A DNA stretch of 64,000 nucleotides, from NCBI RefSeq assembly GCF_009870125.1, contig NC_046680.1, positions 23,393,501-23,457,500 on the forward strand, in the 5' to 3' direction. The notes beneath the pieces were generated by a model. It was not told where the DNA came from and ran no database searches. It saw only the letters and a program-made list of their open reading frames with translations. A program made the translations under genes and the position numbers. Of this stretch, positions 39,125-50,883 are shown in pieces. Each line of letters starts with the position of its first letter. Within the stretch, counting starts at the first letter, position 1. The stretch comes from Drosophila pseudoobscura. Taxonomy: Eukaryota > Arthropoda > Insecta > Diptera > Drosophilidae.

Positions 39125-42100
39125 CTGCAAATACAACCAAAGTCAATATTCAGAGAGAAATGAGTACTTGTGGTATCTGGAGTTCATATAAAGATAACAG
39201 CGTCTATCTGTGGTTTCCAATAGTTGATAAGACGGAATACCTGACAGAAATCGATCGGCACGAGGTCGTCGGAGGGACGTTTGACAGAGCCCTTCTCTAG
39301 TCTTCTTTTAAAATTATTTTAGGGTCAAAGCTTTCCACTGTTTATCTCATCTCTGTTGTAACGGTATTGCTAAAGAGGTGTGCATACTCACATTGAAATG
39401 AATTGTTTTTGTTATTTCTCAAAGTCGGCGTGCGAAACGGAACGGAACGATACGCAGCGCATCAAAAGGAAACGGAAATGAAATTGTATATTCTACATTA
39501 TTGTGGGTTAACAGTTGCATGCAACAATGCAACAGATAGAACAATTGCCAAACAACGCCAAAACTAAAGCCAAGAGAGTGTGAGAGAGGGAAAGCATTTC
39601 AAGGGCCAAACCAAGCACCTGGCCAAAACAGCTGTTTCTAAAAGCTTTCTCTCTCTCGCGCGCAATGTTTCTCTCGCTGAATGTGTCATCAGGCAGATGA
39701 TAGCGAATCTGTTTAGATTCAGTTTTGGTTTTGTTTTTGTTGCGATTCATTAATGTTAATTTAATGAACGCATTGTTGTGCACTTTGTTTCGCTAATAAA
39801 TCACGTTTAGCATCGCGACACAATGAATATCGAGGGGCACCAACATTACATTTCAGAAATCTCCACAATCCCATAATATTTTTATTGCGGAGTGCGGCAA
39901 GCTGAACTTTGCCTCTCTCTCACGTTCGCCCGTCGGAGGCACACTGTGCAGCACTCGCTTCCTCTATTTATTATTTATCTACCGCTAGAGTGCACGTTAT
40001 CGTCTGATTAGACGAAAGCTCAAAAGGAAAAGCTGTCGATCGATTTGATTTGGGCCTTCTTACTCATTTGAATTGATATCTTCCACAATAGTGACGGCGT
40101 TATTCCCAGCATTGGAGAGGAGAGTGGGATGTGAATATCTCAAGGGATTTTGACAAAATTGACATGGGTTCCTTCCTTTAAAGTAAATGCACGGGATACG
40201 ATTGGCTTACTCATTTCGGACTCCGGTTGCGACTACCACTGCTCTGCGGCCTCAACTGAGATTGCACTTGTGGCGGGTTCCCGCTTTTAAAGCGGCTTGG
40301 TTCTGTGTTCTGGCTTTGGGTTCTGGCTCTGGGTTTTGGCTCTGGCTCCGACTTCAGTCCGTGCAGAGGGGGAGTGGGTGGGAGGTTCGGCTCCAATTGA
40401 AATGCCAAAAGGCACCGCAGGTGTACCGTTCGGTGCGATATTAGCATAACGACGGGTGGGGTGTATCAATGACAACAGGAATGTGGCGGAGCTTACCCCA
40501 AATTTCATATTTGCGACACTTGAGGTGGATCTTGAGATGCATGTTGGCCACAAGGCATAGGTGCATTCAGGGCACTGGCGACTAAACTGCTGCTGCTCAT
40601 GCGATGGTGGGCAAGTGGCTACTAAATTTGAATTATCCGCAGTTGTCTGCCGGTGACCCGGGCCTGGGCCTTTGCCAGTCTCTTGCGGCTTCAGTCACAC
40701 GGATCCGCGTCTACCCAAGCGGATGTCATTAGGAAAGGTAATTGTAAACTGTACTGCAGCTCTGTTTCAGGTTCTCTTTGGGGCACAGCACACAAAGGTC
40801 GTCTTGCTCTGCGTCTTTGCTGGCCTGTGGGTGTTTGGGGGTTTAGGCGCATGGGCGGAAGCTCCAGCTTAGAGCACGCACGCACCGCCAGAGCTAAAGC
40901 CAAAGCCAACGGATCTCAGTGCAATAAATGTGCCCCTAATTAAGCCCTGCCCCAGCCCAACCCCTACCGCCCTCCGATAAACAACGGCGTCCCAAATCCA
41001 GAAGCCACTGTGTTGCCTCATTTGGGGTCAACGGCTAGAAAACGAGTGGAAGCAACTCCTATGCCGTGGTGCCGTTGCTAGAAGCGAGGGTGGGGGGTAG
41101 CAGGGCAGGAATAAATTTCCAATTAAGCGTTTCTGCCTCAGACATAGACTGTAGATTAATTAGTGTTGATTGCGAGCGAAATGCGGAACTTCTTGCTCCA
41201 AATGGGAACTCTAAATTTCTTCAGCCTTTCACCCTGCCATCTCATTCTAATCTCCGGGAGAGTCCATCAATGTGCAAGCACAGAGGCTCCCTATATTGGG
41301 AATCACATCGAATCGGGGGCTCATCAATCGTCTGCTTGGCTGTTTGGACCCCGATGCCAGAAAGGTTATCAGGTCTTTGACCTCCTCTGCCTTAGAAGTC
41401 CAATAAACTGGCAACTTTATCACCGTCACGTTTCCGCCTAGGATCGATCTCTTATCTCTGCTGTGGACTCCCACTGAGGAACGGGGGTTAGGGTATCGAA
41501 TCTTTGGTGTGCTAATGGTATTTTCCTTTATGCTGCTTTCACTTTCAAGGCCGGCCGCACCCACCCCACCGCGGCCCAGAGCAGACGCAGCTGACCCAGC
41601 CCCAGCCCGAGCCCCAACCAAAGTGAAAGAATCAATGAAAGAGCGCACAAGAAAGTGAAAATGTCAGTCAAAGTAAATTGCTGCGAATATTAATAGAATA
41701 GTTTACCCATTTCCAGTCAATTGGTCGCAGCAGGATCGCGATGTGGTGTTCGAAGAGTCTCCTTTCTCTATGGCAGTGGATATGGACGCGAGAGTGCTAT
41801 ACTATAGTGCACATAGGAACACTTTCCGTTAAGACTAAAGATCCGACTCGACTTGTTAGGCGCCTTTAGTCATCTCGCTGCTATTAGTAATCGTCTAAAA
41901 CGTTCTCCATGTAATTAATTTAACACGGTGATGAGCACAGAGCCACCAAAGCCATCCATTCACAAGACCAAGCCCGCCACACTCGCACCACAGCACGAAC
42001 GACGACGCGATGGAGAGTACTGCAAAAACACAACGGCCAGCGGTCGCTCGCTAGCCAAGTGAGCTGAAATCTGTGCTGCACTGTTGATCTTTGGACAGGA

Positions 42101-42302
42101 CCGGCTAGTTGCTGCTAGTCTGCTGGCCGGTGGGTGTTAATTGACTTTCTAAAGTTTCTATTTACTGCGGAACAGCTGCGCTGCCGGTGTGCGTTATAAA
42201 CTATCATTTGAATTTCGATATTTGCGGCTGTTTTCATGGCAGCCCTGGCAGCAGCAAATATGTTCATGTAAACAAATATGCAGGTTGGCAGCACCGTTTT
42301 GA
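39125..42302. other. intergenic DNA between glucuronidase and botv
   Basis: The first few hundred bases should hold the 5' end of the minus-strand glucuronidase: CAG|GTATTC near 39240 on the minus strand is a possible donor for an upstream non-coding or short coding exon, but no ATG in a suitable frame was found. The rest (39.4-42.3 kb) has no supported gene; frames near 40.2-40.9 kb are low-complexity repeats of GGTTCTGGCT type. Confidence 0.5.
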
Positions 42303-43085
42303 ATGACAACAATGAGACTCATTCAATACACAAACATGTTGCTAACTCCATGCACATACCCTGGGGGAAATGGATGTTATAGAATTGTGAATATGTTTGT
42401 CATCCCAGGCAACAACAATTTATTTTCAATATATTTTAATATAATTCAATATTATTTTCATTATTTCAACGATATTTTAACGCTTTTTGTCTTCTTGTAG
42501 GGACCATGAATAGGTATCAGGATCGAGATATATATACAAAACACTCATCATATACATGAATATGTCTAAGAAATGTCAATTTGAGAAAAGATCTTTATTA
42601 GTTACATTTTATATTCATATCAATATTTATACTTTCATATAAAATTAACAAAATAGGGTGTACAAAGGCCTATATACGGCTTACACGCAATATGGCGATC
42701 GTTTTTTTGTTGAATAAATACAATAAAAGCAAGGATTAAAAACTATCGAATATTGTAGAAAATTGATTCATCAATGGGATAAAACTATGTGGGCATTGCT
42801 GAGAGATTTAGTTAGTCAGCATATTCAATGGAATATCAAAATTGAGCAATATGAACGAATTTCCTTTTTCGTTTGTTTTGATTGACCTATTTCGCTACTT
42901 GTTTTTTGTTTGACTTATTTCGCTAAAACCTATTTTTACGCAAAATGCAATAAAAGCAAGTATTAAGAATACACCAGTTAAATAGAAAATTGATTCATCA
43001 ATTGTATAAAATTATGTGGGCATGGCTAATCGATCTATATAGCTAGTAATATTCAACGGAATATCAAAAACGAGGAATATGTAAA
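42303..43085 (+). repeat. AT-rich dispersed repeat family, copy 3
   Basis: It starts with 'tgacaacaatgag', then 'catgcacataccctggggg', and runs through 'aataaaagcaag' (twice, at about 42724 and 42950), 'attgattcatcaat' and 'gggcatggctaatcgatc'. It is present in reverse complement at 57335-58098 with only a few differences, as part of the botv inverted duplication. It lies directly upstream of the botv promoter. Confidence 0.7.
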
Positions 43086-43109
43086 ATAGAACTTGAATTC
43101 GTCAGTATA

Positions 43110-43196
43110 TTTACGGTATATTTTTTGAATGAGACGGTATATTTTGGTATATTTCTGAGGGTCGGACCATATAACGATAAATCCGCGGTCACTCTG
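43110..43196 (+). promoter_or_regulatory. botv core promoter elements (motif 6 and motif 1 type)
   Basis: Repeated CGGTATATTTT / TTGGTATATTTC (43113-43157) resembles the Drosophila core promoter motif 6 (KTYRGTATWTTT). CGGTCACTCT at 43186-43195 is close to motif 1 (YGGTCACACTR, bound by M1BP). The pair is typical of TATA-less broadly expressed genes and lies 80-165 bp before the botv ATG. An identical arrangement is kept in the inverted copy near 57205-57290. Confidence 0.6.
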
Positions 43197-43274
43197 AAGA
43201 ACACATGTAAATATAAAAATAAAAACAATTGAAATATAATGCAAGGGCTGAAGTCCGGAAGCTGAAGCTGCACC

Positions 43275-46200
43275 ATGTCTCTGGCCTTCGACCTGAGCAA
43301 CTCCGGCGGTGCTTATCAACCACTGGACAGCGGAAGCGGCAAAGACGCGTCGGCAGCGGTCCCGCAGAGACACGCGATGAGCATGAGGGTCTCGTGGATC
43401 AGGCAATGGCGCCGCTATAAACTGCCCGCCTTGGTTCTCATGATGATGTTTCTGATGTCCTGCCTTGCGTACCGCATCATGGGTGTACGTATCTATTTCT
43501 CCTAGGTAGACTTGACTTATCAAACGTTTTATTTCCGCAAAGGCCGAGCAGGATGCTCCTCCCACGGACTTGCACCGCAGCTCCCCGCTGCTGGATGCTT
43601 ACGAGGATTTCAGCGCGATGCGGGCCGGCGACCTAAAGATGCGCATCGAGGAGATGGTAAGAATCAAGGTAAGTGCCAAACACATTGGAACCTAATTTAG
43701 ATTAAACCGTATCCGACTTTTCCCAGAGCACTGTGTCAGTGGAGCTGCGCGAGCTAGAGTCCCGCCGCCAGAAACTGCAGTCGGACATCAGTCAGTACAA
43801 TCAAAAAATTGAGGAGCTGAAGCAGGAGCTGCTCCGTGAGCAGACCGAGTTGGAGCGTCTCAAGATGTCCGTGGAGCAGGCGCAGGTGGCCCAGCGGGAG
43901 GCAGTGCAGCGCAACACTCCTGATCTTGCCCTGCCGCGCACCCTCCTGCCCAACTCCCTGCCCCAAAAGATGAATACTGTCTCGACGGGCGTAGCCGCCT
44001 CCTGTGCGATGCACAACTGCTTCGACCACTCCCGTTGCAGCCTCACCTCCGGCTTTCCAGTATACCTTTATGACCCCGACGAACACAACGTCCAGCGAAC
44101 TGGCTACGATATCGATGGCTTCCTTAAGACAACTCTCAAACAAACGCTCGGCTACAACGCGCACATAGTGAGGGATCCAACGCAAGCCTGCATCTACCTG
44201 GTGCTGGTAGGCGAGGCTCTGCTGGAACAGGACCTGCTTCGAAACAACCGATATGCGGCCCAAGAGGCTGAGCAGCAACAGCCGACGGCTCCCAGCCAAA
44301 CACACGACTGCCCCATCGAAATGCAGAAGCTGTACAACCTGCCCTACTGGGGAGGCGATGGCCGCAACCATGTGCTGCTAAACCTGGCACGCCGGGACCT
44401 CTGCTCCCGCAGGACGAATGCACTGCTCCAGCAGAACACCATGCGAGCCATTGTGGTGCAGAGCGCCTTCGAGCTGGACCAGTTCCGACCCGGATACGAT
44501 CTGATTGTGCCCCCCATCCTCGGTCCGCCAGGAGGAGACGTTTGGCAGGAGTGTGCCAGTATGGTGCCCGCCCGCCGCAAGTACCTGCTCTCGTTCCAGG
44601 GAGAGATGAGACCGAAAACAGACCCCCAAGGCTCCAACCCGCTGGACGACTTCATACTGGAACACTTGACGGATATGTCCAAGGGACCAACTCAGGATCA
44701 GTTCGAGCTACAGTTCCAGTGCGTCCCCGCCACGGAGCAGCAGGAGGTGGACTCCGTGTCCGACTGGACGCTTTGTGGATCGGATTCGTCCCGCAAGCAG
44801 CTGCTGAAGGACTCTACCTTCGCGCTGATCCTTCCCCCGCTGAACGGACGTGTGGCTTCCACCCTCATGCTAGCCCGACTATATGAGGCGCTGCGCTCCG
44901 GGGCCGTTCCCGTCATCCTCGGAGCAGATGAGCTTCGTCTCCCGTATGCGGAGACTCTGGATTGGCGTCGGGCGGCACTCCTCATGCCCAAGGCTCGCAT
45001 CACGGAGCTGCACTTCCTCCTTCGAGCCGTCCAGGACGCAGACTTGCTTCTTCTTCGGCGCCAGGGCCGACTAATCTGGGAGCGCTACCTCAGTTCCGTT
45101 CAGGCCACTGTGGACACGGTGATAGCCAGCCTACGCGACCGCCTGGGGATACCACCGCGCCCGGTTCCACCAGTAGTAGCACAGAGCGTCTTCAACAGCA
45201 CATTTATACCGTTAAAGTCCGATCCACCAGTGGGACTGGACACGGAACCGGAAGAGTCTCTTGGTCCCATTGAGCCGCCATATCCGAGTCCCGCCTTCCG
45301 CAGAAACTACACGATCCTGCGAATGCAGTCCAAGGAGGCCTGGAACGACTGGGTAGATCCCTTCTACATGTATCCCCAGCTGCCCTTCGACCCGGCCCTT
45401 CCCTCCGATGCCAAGTTCATTGGATCCCACACAGGATTCCGGCCAATCGGTAAGGGCATTGGAGGAGCCGGTAAGGAGTTCAGCGAAGCCCTCGGCGGAA
45501 ACTACCCCAGAGAACAGTTCACCATTGTCATATTGACCTACGAGCGGGAGCAGGTGCTGATGGACTCGCTGGGTCGCCTTTACGGGCTACCGTATCTGCA
45601 CAAGGTGGTTGTTGTATGGAACTCACCAAAGCCGCCGTTGGACGACCTTCGCTGGCCAGACATCGGGGTGCCAGTGGCGGTTCTGCGCGCCCCGCGCAAC
45701 TCCCTCAACAACCGCTTCCTGCCTTTCGATGTAATCGAGACAGAGGCGGTGCTCTCAGTCGATGACGACGCCCACCTACGGCATGATGAGATTTTATTTG
45801 GTTTCCGTGTGTGGCGCGAGCACCGCGACCGCGTCGTCGGTTTCCCCGGTCGCTACCACGCTTGGGATGTGAGCAGCAACAACATGTGGCACTATAACTC
45901 CAACTACAGCTGCGAGCTCAGCATGGTGCTCACCGGAGCAGCCTTCCTGCACAAGTACTACATGTACCTGTACACCTATCACCTGCCACAGGCCATCCGC
46001 GACAAGGTGGACGAGTATATGAACTGCGAGGACATTGCCATGAACTTCCTCGTCTCGCACATCACCCGCCGACCCCCGGTGAAGGTGACTTCTCGGTGGA
46101 CGTTCCGGTGCCCAGGCTGCCCGGTTTCGCTCAGCGAGGACGACACCCACTTCCAGGAGCGCCATAAATGCATAAATTTCTTCAGCCAGGTGTTCGGCTA

Positions 46201-46294
46201 CACGCCTCTGCTGAACACTCAGTACCGGGCGGACTCGATCCTGTTCAAGACTCGCATTCCGCACGACAAGCAGAAGTGCTTCAAGTACATCTAG
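43275..46294 (+). CDS. botv: botv: EXTL3-type exostosin glycosyltransferase
   Basis: Three exons, 43275-43484, 43543-43668 and 43727-46294, join in phase to give 967 aa. It is a type II Golgi protein: a short cytoplasmic tail, a membrane anchor at about 50-67 ([17 protein letters not shown]), a coiled-coil stem at about 110-170 ([20 protein letters not shown]), an exostosin GT47 domain at about 200-560 and a C-terminal GT64 domain at about 700-965. The GT64 DxD metal/UDP-sugar motif is D791-D793 (SVDDDAHL). EXTL3/Botv adds N-acetylglucosamine to the linker tetrasaccharide and so starts heparan sulphate chains needed for Hh, Wg and Dpp spread. Length and architecture agree with D. melanogaster Botv (about 970 aa, from memory). 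The start follows CACC and lies 80 bp after the promoter motifs. Confidence 0.95.
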
Positions 46295-47402
46295 ATCTAA
46301 TCGGGGCATCCACACCTGTATCCATCCAGAAACGATGAACCACAACGGTGGTAACGGCCGCTACACTTACTGCGCTGGACTCCGGCCCGACTCCCAGTCA
46401 GACTCCACTCCTAGTTCTAAGCACAAAGTAGTATATACTACGTAGCCTACGGACAGCACTGGACTTTCACTCAAAGCGTAGCTACTGAAAAGCAATATGA
46501 GATTACCGAGACCGCTTAACCACGCGAATGTTCATCCTGTGCTTACTTATATGTGCCTATGGATGTACCTTTGTCTACTTCGGCCTGCCGGAGATGCTTT
46601 CAGATACCAAAACAGATCGTAAGTCTTTTACTTATGTGTGTCTACGTTCGCCTAATTATCCTATGTTAATGTGTATTTATGTATGTATGTATGTACCCCA
46701 CTTGACTACTCTGTATATAGCGCCTGATAAAGGCATCTACAATCTGTATCAATAAAGGATGATCAATTAGACGAATCCTTTTCCTTGTATGTATATCCGT
46801 TCATCACGTTTTATCTTGATGTATCAGGACGTTGACCTTACCATACCACCCACTTCATGCATGCCAAGCGATACTAAGACGATGCTAACTACGCGCGATT
46901 TCCCAACCGAAGGGCGCTACCGCTTGGCAGCAAATATAGATGCTAGACTAATGATCGAGACAAATTATAAGTAAACTGAACAAATAGAGCTAAAGCTACA
47001 AATATTAAGACTAATATAATATTCGTTTTTAAGCGACTCAGTAGTAGATACAGGGAGTTATGTTCCGATAGATACCCGGACCCAAATATGAATACACGGT
47101 CAGAGACAAAGGATAGCCTAAAAGAGAATTCACAGACCACGCACGCGTTTGTGTCATGAAAAAACCCCACTATAGAACAACCCCACTTTCATGCAAAATC
47201 TTGCTATTGTCTAGTATTTGGTTTACTTACACAAAGGAATTCCAGTTATTTTTGAGAGAGAAATATATGTATAGAATAAATAATGCTATATAGTAGGTAT
47301 GGAATTTCAGTAGATGTTTCGAAATCGAACGAAAGTAGTATTTATGTATATAATACATACGAGTATATCAGAGGATAAGTAACAATCGCTCGTTCCTTCG
47401 AC
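46295..47402. other. botv 3' UTR and intergenic DNA
   Basis: The botv stop is followed by about 460 bp of UTR-like DNA with a TATG tetranucleotide run (about 46677-46694) and AATAAA at 46751-46756, a likely poly(A) signal. The remainder up to 47402 is AT-rich with no supported gene and should contain the promoter of the downstream copy; no motif 1/6 cluster like that of botv is seen there. Confidence 0.5.
46751..46756 (+). terminator. candidate botv polyadenylation signal
   Basis: AATAAA about 457 bp after the stop codon; the first canonical signal I see in the 3' flank. Confidence 0.45.
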
Positions 47403-50093
47403 ATGGCCACCTCCCGCAGCAGTAGCGAAGAGAACGGAGCGCCGGTTGTTGCTAATACTGCCTGGCTACCACACTGGCGCTGCAATATTATCGCACTGCT
47501 TCTTATGCTGGTGTTTTTAGTGTGCTGTATGGCGTACCGCATGAGTAGAGTTCACCAACTAAACCTGGATCTGACTGCCGAGGCCGAGGCCGAGACAAGG
47601 CTGCAGTCCATCTATAAGCTGCAGTGGGCAATTGGAAAGTACCAAAAGGATCTCGTGGAGCTCCAAAGAGAGCGATTGCGAGAGCAGAAGATACTGGAGC
47701 TGCTTAAAATCGGCGTGAAGCAAGCGCAAAAGGCCCAGCAAGAGGCAGTGCGAAACACTCCTAAAATTAGCCTCCCGCCCACTCTCCTGCCCAACTCCCT
47801 GCCCCAAAAGATGAATACTGTCTCGACGGGCATAGCCGCCTCCTGTGCGATGCACAACTGCTTCGACCACTCCCGTTGCAGCCTCACCTCCGGCTTTCCA
47901 GTATACCTTTATGACCCCGACGAACACAACATCCAGCGAACTGGCTACGATATCGATGGCTTCCTTAAGACAACTCTCAAACAAACGCTCGGCTACAACG
48001 CGCACATAGTGAGGGATCCAACGCAAGCCTGCATCTACCTGGTGCTGGTAGGCGAGGCTCTGCTGGAACAGGACCTGCTTCGAAACAACCGATACGCAGC
48101 CAGCCACACACACCACTGCCCCATCGACATGCAGAAACTGTACAACCTGCCCTACTGGGGAGGCGATGGCCGCAACCATGTGCTGCTAAACCTGGCACGC
48201 CGGGACCTCTGCTCCCGCAGGACGAATGCACTGCTCCAGCAGAACACCATGCGAGCCATTGTGGTGCAGAGCGCCTTCGAGCTGGACCAGTTCCGGCCCA
48301 GATACGATCTGATTGTGCCCCCCATCCTCGGTCCGCCAGGAGGAGACGTTTGGCAGGAGTGTGCCAGTATGGTGCCCGCCCGCCGCAAGTACCTGCTCTC
48401 GTTCCAGGGAGAGATGAGACCGAAAACAGACCCCCAAGGCTCCAACCCGCTGGACGACTTCATACTGGAACACTTGACGGATATGTCCAAGGGACCAACT
48501 CAGGATCAGTTCGAGCTACAGTTCCAGTGCGTCCCCGCCACGGAGCAGCAGGAGGTGGACTCCGTGTCCGACTGGACGCTTTGTGGATCCGATTCGTCCC
48601 GCAAGCAGCTGCTGAAGGACTCTACCTTCGCGCTGATCCTTCCCCCGTTGAACGGACGTGTGGCTTCCACCCTCATGCTAGCCCGACTATATGAGGCGCT
48701 GCGCTCCGGGGCCGTTCCCGTCATCCTCGGAGCAGATGAGCTTCGTCTCCCGTATGCGGAGACTCTGGATTGGCGTCGGGCGGCACTCCTCATGCCCAAG
48801 GCTCGCATCACGGAGCTGCACTTCCTCCTTCAAGCAGTCCAGGACGCGGACTTGCTTCTTCTTCGGCGCCAGGGCCGACTAATCTGGGAGCGGTACCTCA
48901 GTTCCGTTCAGGCCACTGTGGACACGGTGATAGCCAGCCTACGCGACCGCCTGGGGATACCACCGCGCCCGGTTCCACCAGTAGTGGCCCAACGCGTTTT
49001 CAACAATACTTTTGCGCCATTGAAGGCAAAGATTAGATTAACCATTTTACCAGAGGAGTTTCTGGGCCCCATGGAGCCACCATATCCGAGTCCCACCTTC
49101 CGCAGAAACTACACGATCTTACGAATGCAGTCCAAAGAGGCCTGGAACGACTGGGTAGATCCCTTCTACATGTATCCCCAGCTGCCCTTCGACCCGGCCC
49201 TTCCCTCCGATGCCAAGTTCATTGGATCCTACACCGAATTCCGGCCTATTGGTAAGGGCATTGGCGGTGCCGGTAAGGAGTTTAGCGAAGCTCTCGGCGG
49301 AAACTACCCCAAGGAGCAGTTCACCATCGTCATTTTGACCTACGAGCGGGAGCCCGTACTGTGCGGCTTGCTTCGTCGCCTTTACGGGCTGCCATATCTG
49401 CACAAGGTGGTCGTGGTATGGAACTCTCGAAAGTTGCCGCGGATCGAGCTTCTCTGGCCGGAAATTGGCGTGCCAGTGGATGTAGTACGCGGCCCGCGCA
49501 ACTCCCTTAACAACCGCTTCCTGCCGTTGGACGTAATCGAGACGGAGGCGGTCCTTTCGGTGGATGACGACGTTCAAATCGGACAAGACGAGATTGTGTT
49601 CGGCTTCCGGGTATGGCGCGAGCACCGCGACCGTATTGTGGGATTGCCTGGCCGCTACCATGCCTGGGATGTGGACAGCAGCAAGTGGCGATACAATCAC
49701 AGCTGCAGCTGCGAGCTGAGCATGGTGCTCACCGGAGCAGCCTTCCTGCACAAATACTACATGTACCTGTACACCTATCACCTGCCACAAGCCATCCGCG
49801 AAAAGGTGGACGAGTTCATGAACTGCGAGGACATCGCCATGAACTTCCTCGTCTCACACATCACCCGCCGTCCGCCGGTGAAGATCACTTCTCGGTGGAA
49901 CTTTCGCCGCCGTGGCATGAAGGCTGCGCTCAGCCAAAGAGCCAAACACCTTCAGAACCGCAACAAATGCATCAATTTCTTCAGCCAGGTGTTCGGCTAC
50001 ACGCCCCTGCTAAACACCCAGTATCGGGCGGAATCGGTACTGTTCAAGACTCGCATTCCGCACGACAAGCAAAAGTGTTTCAAGTACATTTAG
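47403..50093 (+). CDS. intronless botv paralogue (EXTL3-type exostosin)
   Basis: A single uninterrupted frame of 896 aa, starting 1.1 kb after botv on the same strand. The type II layout is kept: a hydrophobic anchor at about 30-46 ([19 protein letters not shown]), a short coiled-coil stem, GT47, then GT64 with the DxD motif at D721-D723 (SVDDDVQI). The N-terminal 130 residues differ strongly from botv and lack about 40 residues spanning the two botv intron positions. From about 47782 to 48985 it is almost identical to botv at nucleotide level (about five mismatches over roughly 560 nt checked by eye), apart from a deletion near 48100. The GT64 part is more diverged, and FRCPGCP of botv has become FRRRGMK. 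Homology extends only about 20 bp past the stop. It is open throughout, so probably a functional lineage-specific duplicate. Confidence 0.9.
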   Translation: MATSRSSSEENGAPVVANTAWLPHWRCNIIALLLMLVFLVCCMAYRMSRVHQLNLDLTAEAEAETRLQSIYKLQWAIGKYQKDLVELQRERLREQKILELLKIGVKQAQKAQQEAVRNTPKISLPPTLLPNSLPQKMNTVSTGIAASCAMHNCFDHSRCSLTSGFPVYLYDPDEHNIQRTGYDIDGFLKTTLKQTLGYNAHIVRDPTQACIYLVLVGEALLEQDLLRNNRYAASHTHHCPIDMQKLYNLPYWGGDGRNHVLLNLARRDLCSRRTNALLQQNTMRAIVVQSAFELDQFRPRYDLIVPPILGPPGGDVWQECASMVPARRKYLLSFQGEMRPKTDPQGSNPLDDFILEHLTDMSKGPTQDQFELQFQCVPATEQQEVDSVSDWTLCGSDSSRKQLLKDSTFALILPPLNGRVASTLMLARLYEALRSGAVPVILGADELRLPYAETLDWRRAALLMPKARITELHFLLQAVQDADLLLLRRQGRLIWERYLSSVQATVDTVIASLRDRLGIPPRPVPPVVAQRVFNNTFAPLKAKIRLTILPEEFLGPMEPPYPSPTFRRNYTILRMQSKEAWNDWVDPFYMYPQLPFDPALPSDAKFIGSYTEFRPIGKGIGGAGKEFSEALGGNYPKEQFTIVILTYEREPVLCGLLRRLYGLPYLHKVVVVWNSRKLPRIELLWPEIGVPVDVVRGPRNSLNNRFLPLDVIETEAVLSVDDDVQIGQDEIVFGFRVWREHRDRIVGLPGRYHAWDVDSSKWRYNHSCSCELSMVLTGAAFLHKYYMYLYTYHLPQAIREKVDEFMNCEDIAMNFLVSHITRRPPVKITSRWNFRRRGMKAALSQRAKHLQNRNKCINFFSQVFGYTPLLNTQYRAESVLFKTRIPHDKQKCFKYI

Positions 50094-50469
50094 ATCTAGT
50101 AAAGGCATCTCCAGAGATGGAGATGGATTATACAATTCGTATTGATTTCGTGTACTTCACTTCATATAGTATATATGTATGTATTTACCTCATTTGCACA
50201 GAGAATGAATGTGTGTGATTCGTTAGTACAATTTAGTGATAATGCTGATTAGTAAATACAGATATATAGTGGGTGTATATTTATAGATACTAGTAGGTGT
50301 CAGCCAACGATCTTCAAACTGAGCGAAAATAGGAAAATGTGAATATTAGAGGATATGTGACATTTGTTCATTCCCACACGCACTTAATAGATAGCAAAAA
50401 CTATGACTACAAGATCTACACACATACATGAATATGAATGCGTATCTATCGTACATTCCATACATACGA

Positions 50470-50505
<36 letters not shown>

Positions 50506-50883
50506 AGAATAGTATAGTATAGAGGTGTTTGGTGTACAAATCGTATAGCTGTGGATTCTGTGTATGTTCTGTGTAATGTGGGGGATGGGATTCGCACGCG
50601 AGTGGACGAGTTGAGACCAGAACAGAAAAAGCGGATCAGGCGAATCCTGCTGATGCTGCTTGTATCACAATTCAAACAAGGATCCAGGAGAACCAGAGGA
50701 CAGGGAGGAACTAAATTAGGCAACTTAAATAATATTTATACAACTTAGACGAAAGTGTTACACTAGAAAATATAACTTGAATTTTGTTTTGGAATCGATT
50801 GCGCCACAAACGGAAAAGCGAGTGCCAGTTCGTAATTGATTTCGTCGAGTGGTGATTGGTTGCTTCCTGGTATGATTGATTGG
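50094..50883. other. intergenic DNA between convergent genes
   Basis: It holds the 3' ends of the botv paralogue (+) and the ANKRD13 gene (-). There is an (AT)n tract at 50475-50502. No coding sequence is supported. Confidence 0.55.
50475..50502. repeat. (AT)n microsatellite
   Basis: Fourteen uninterrupted AT dinucleotides. Confidence 0.9.

Larger units (their letters stand above)
42303..44526 (+). repeat. left arm of a 2.2 kb inverted repeat
   Basis: This segment (repeat copy 3, botv promoter, exons 1-2 and the first 800 bp of exon 3) matches 55881-58098 in reverse complement with few substitutions and small indels. The arms are about 11.4 kb apart. Confidence 0.85.

Noticed and set aside
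43754-44371. 205-codon minus-strand frame inside botv
   Set aside because: Antisense shadow of the botv coding region; repeated in the other copies because the underlying DNA is duplicated.
49119-49790. 223-codon minus-strand frame inside the botv paralogue
   Set aside because: Antisense shadow of GT64 codons with no domain of its own.
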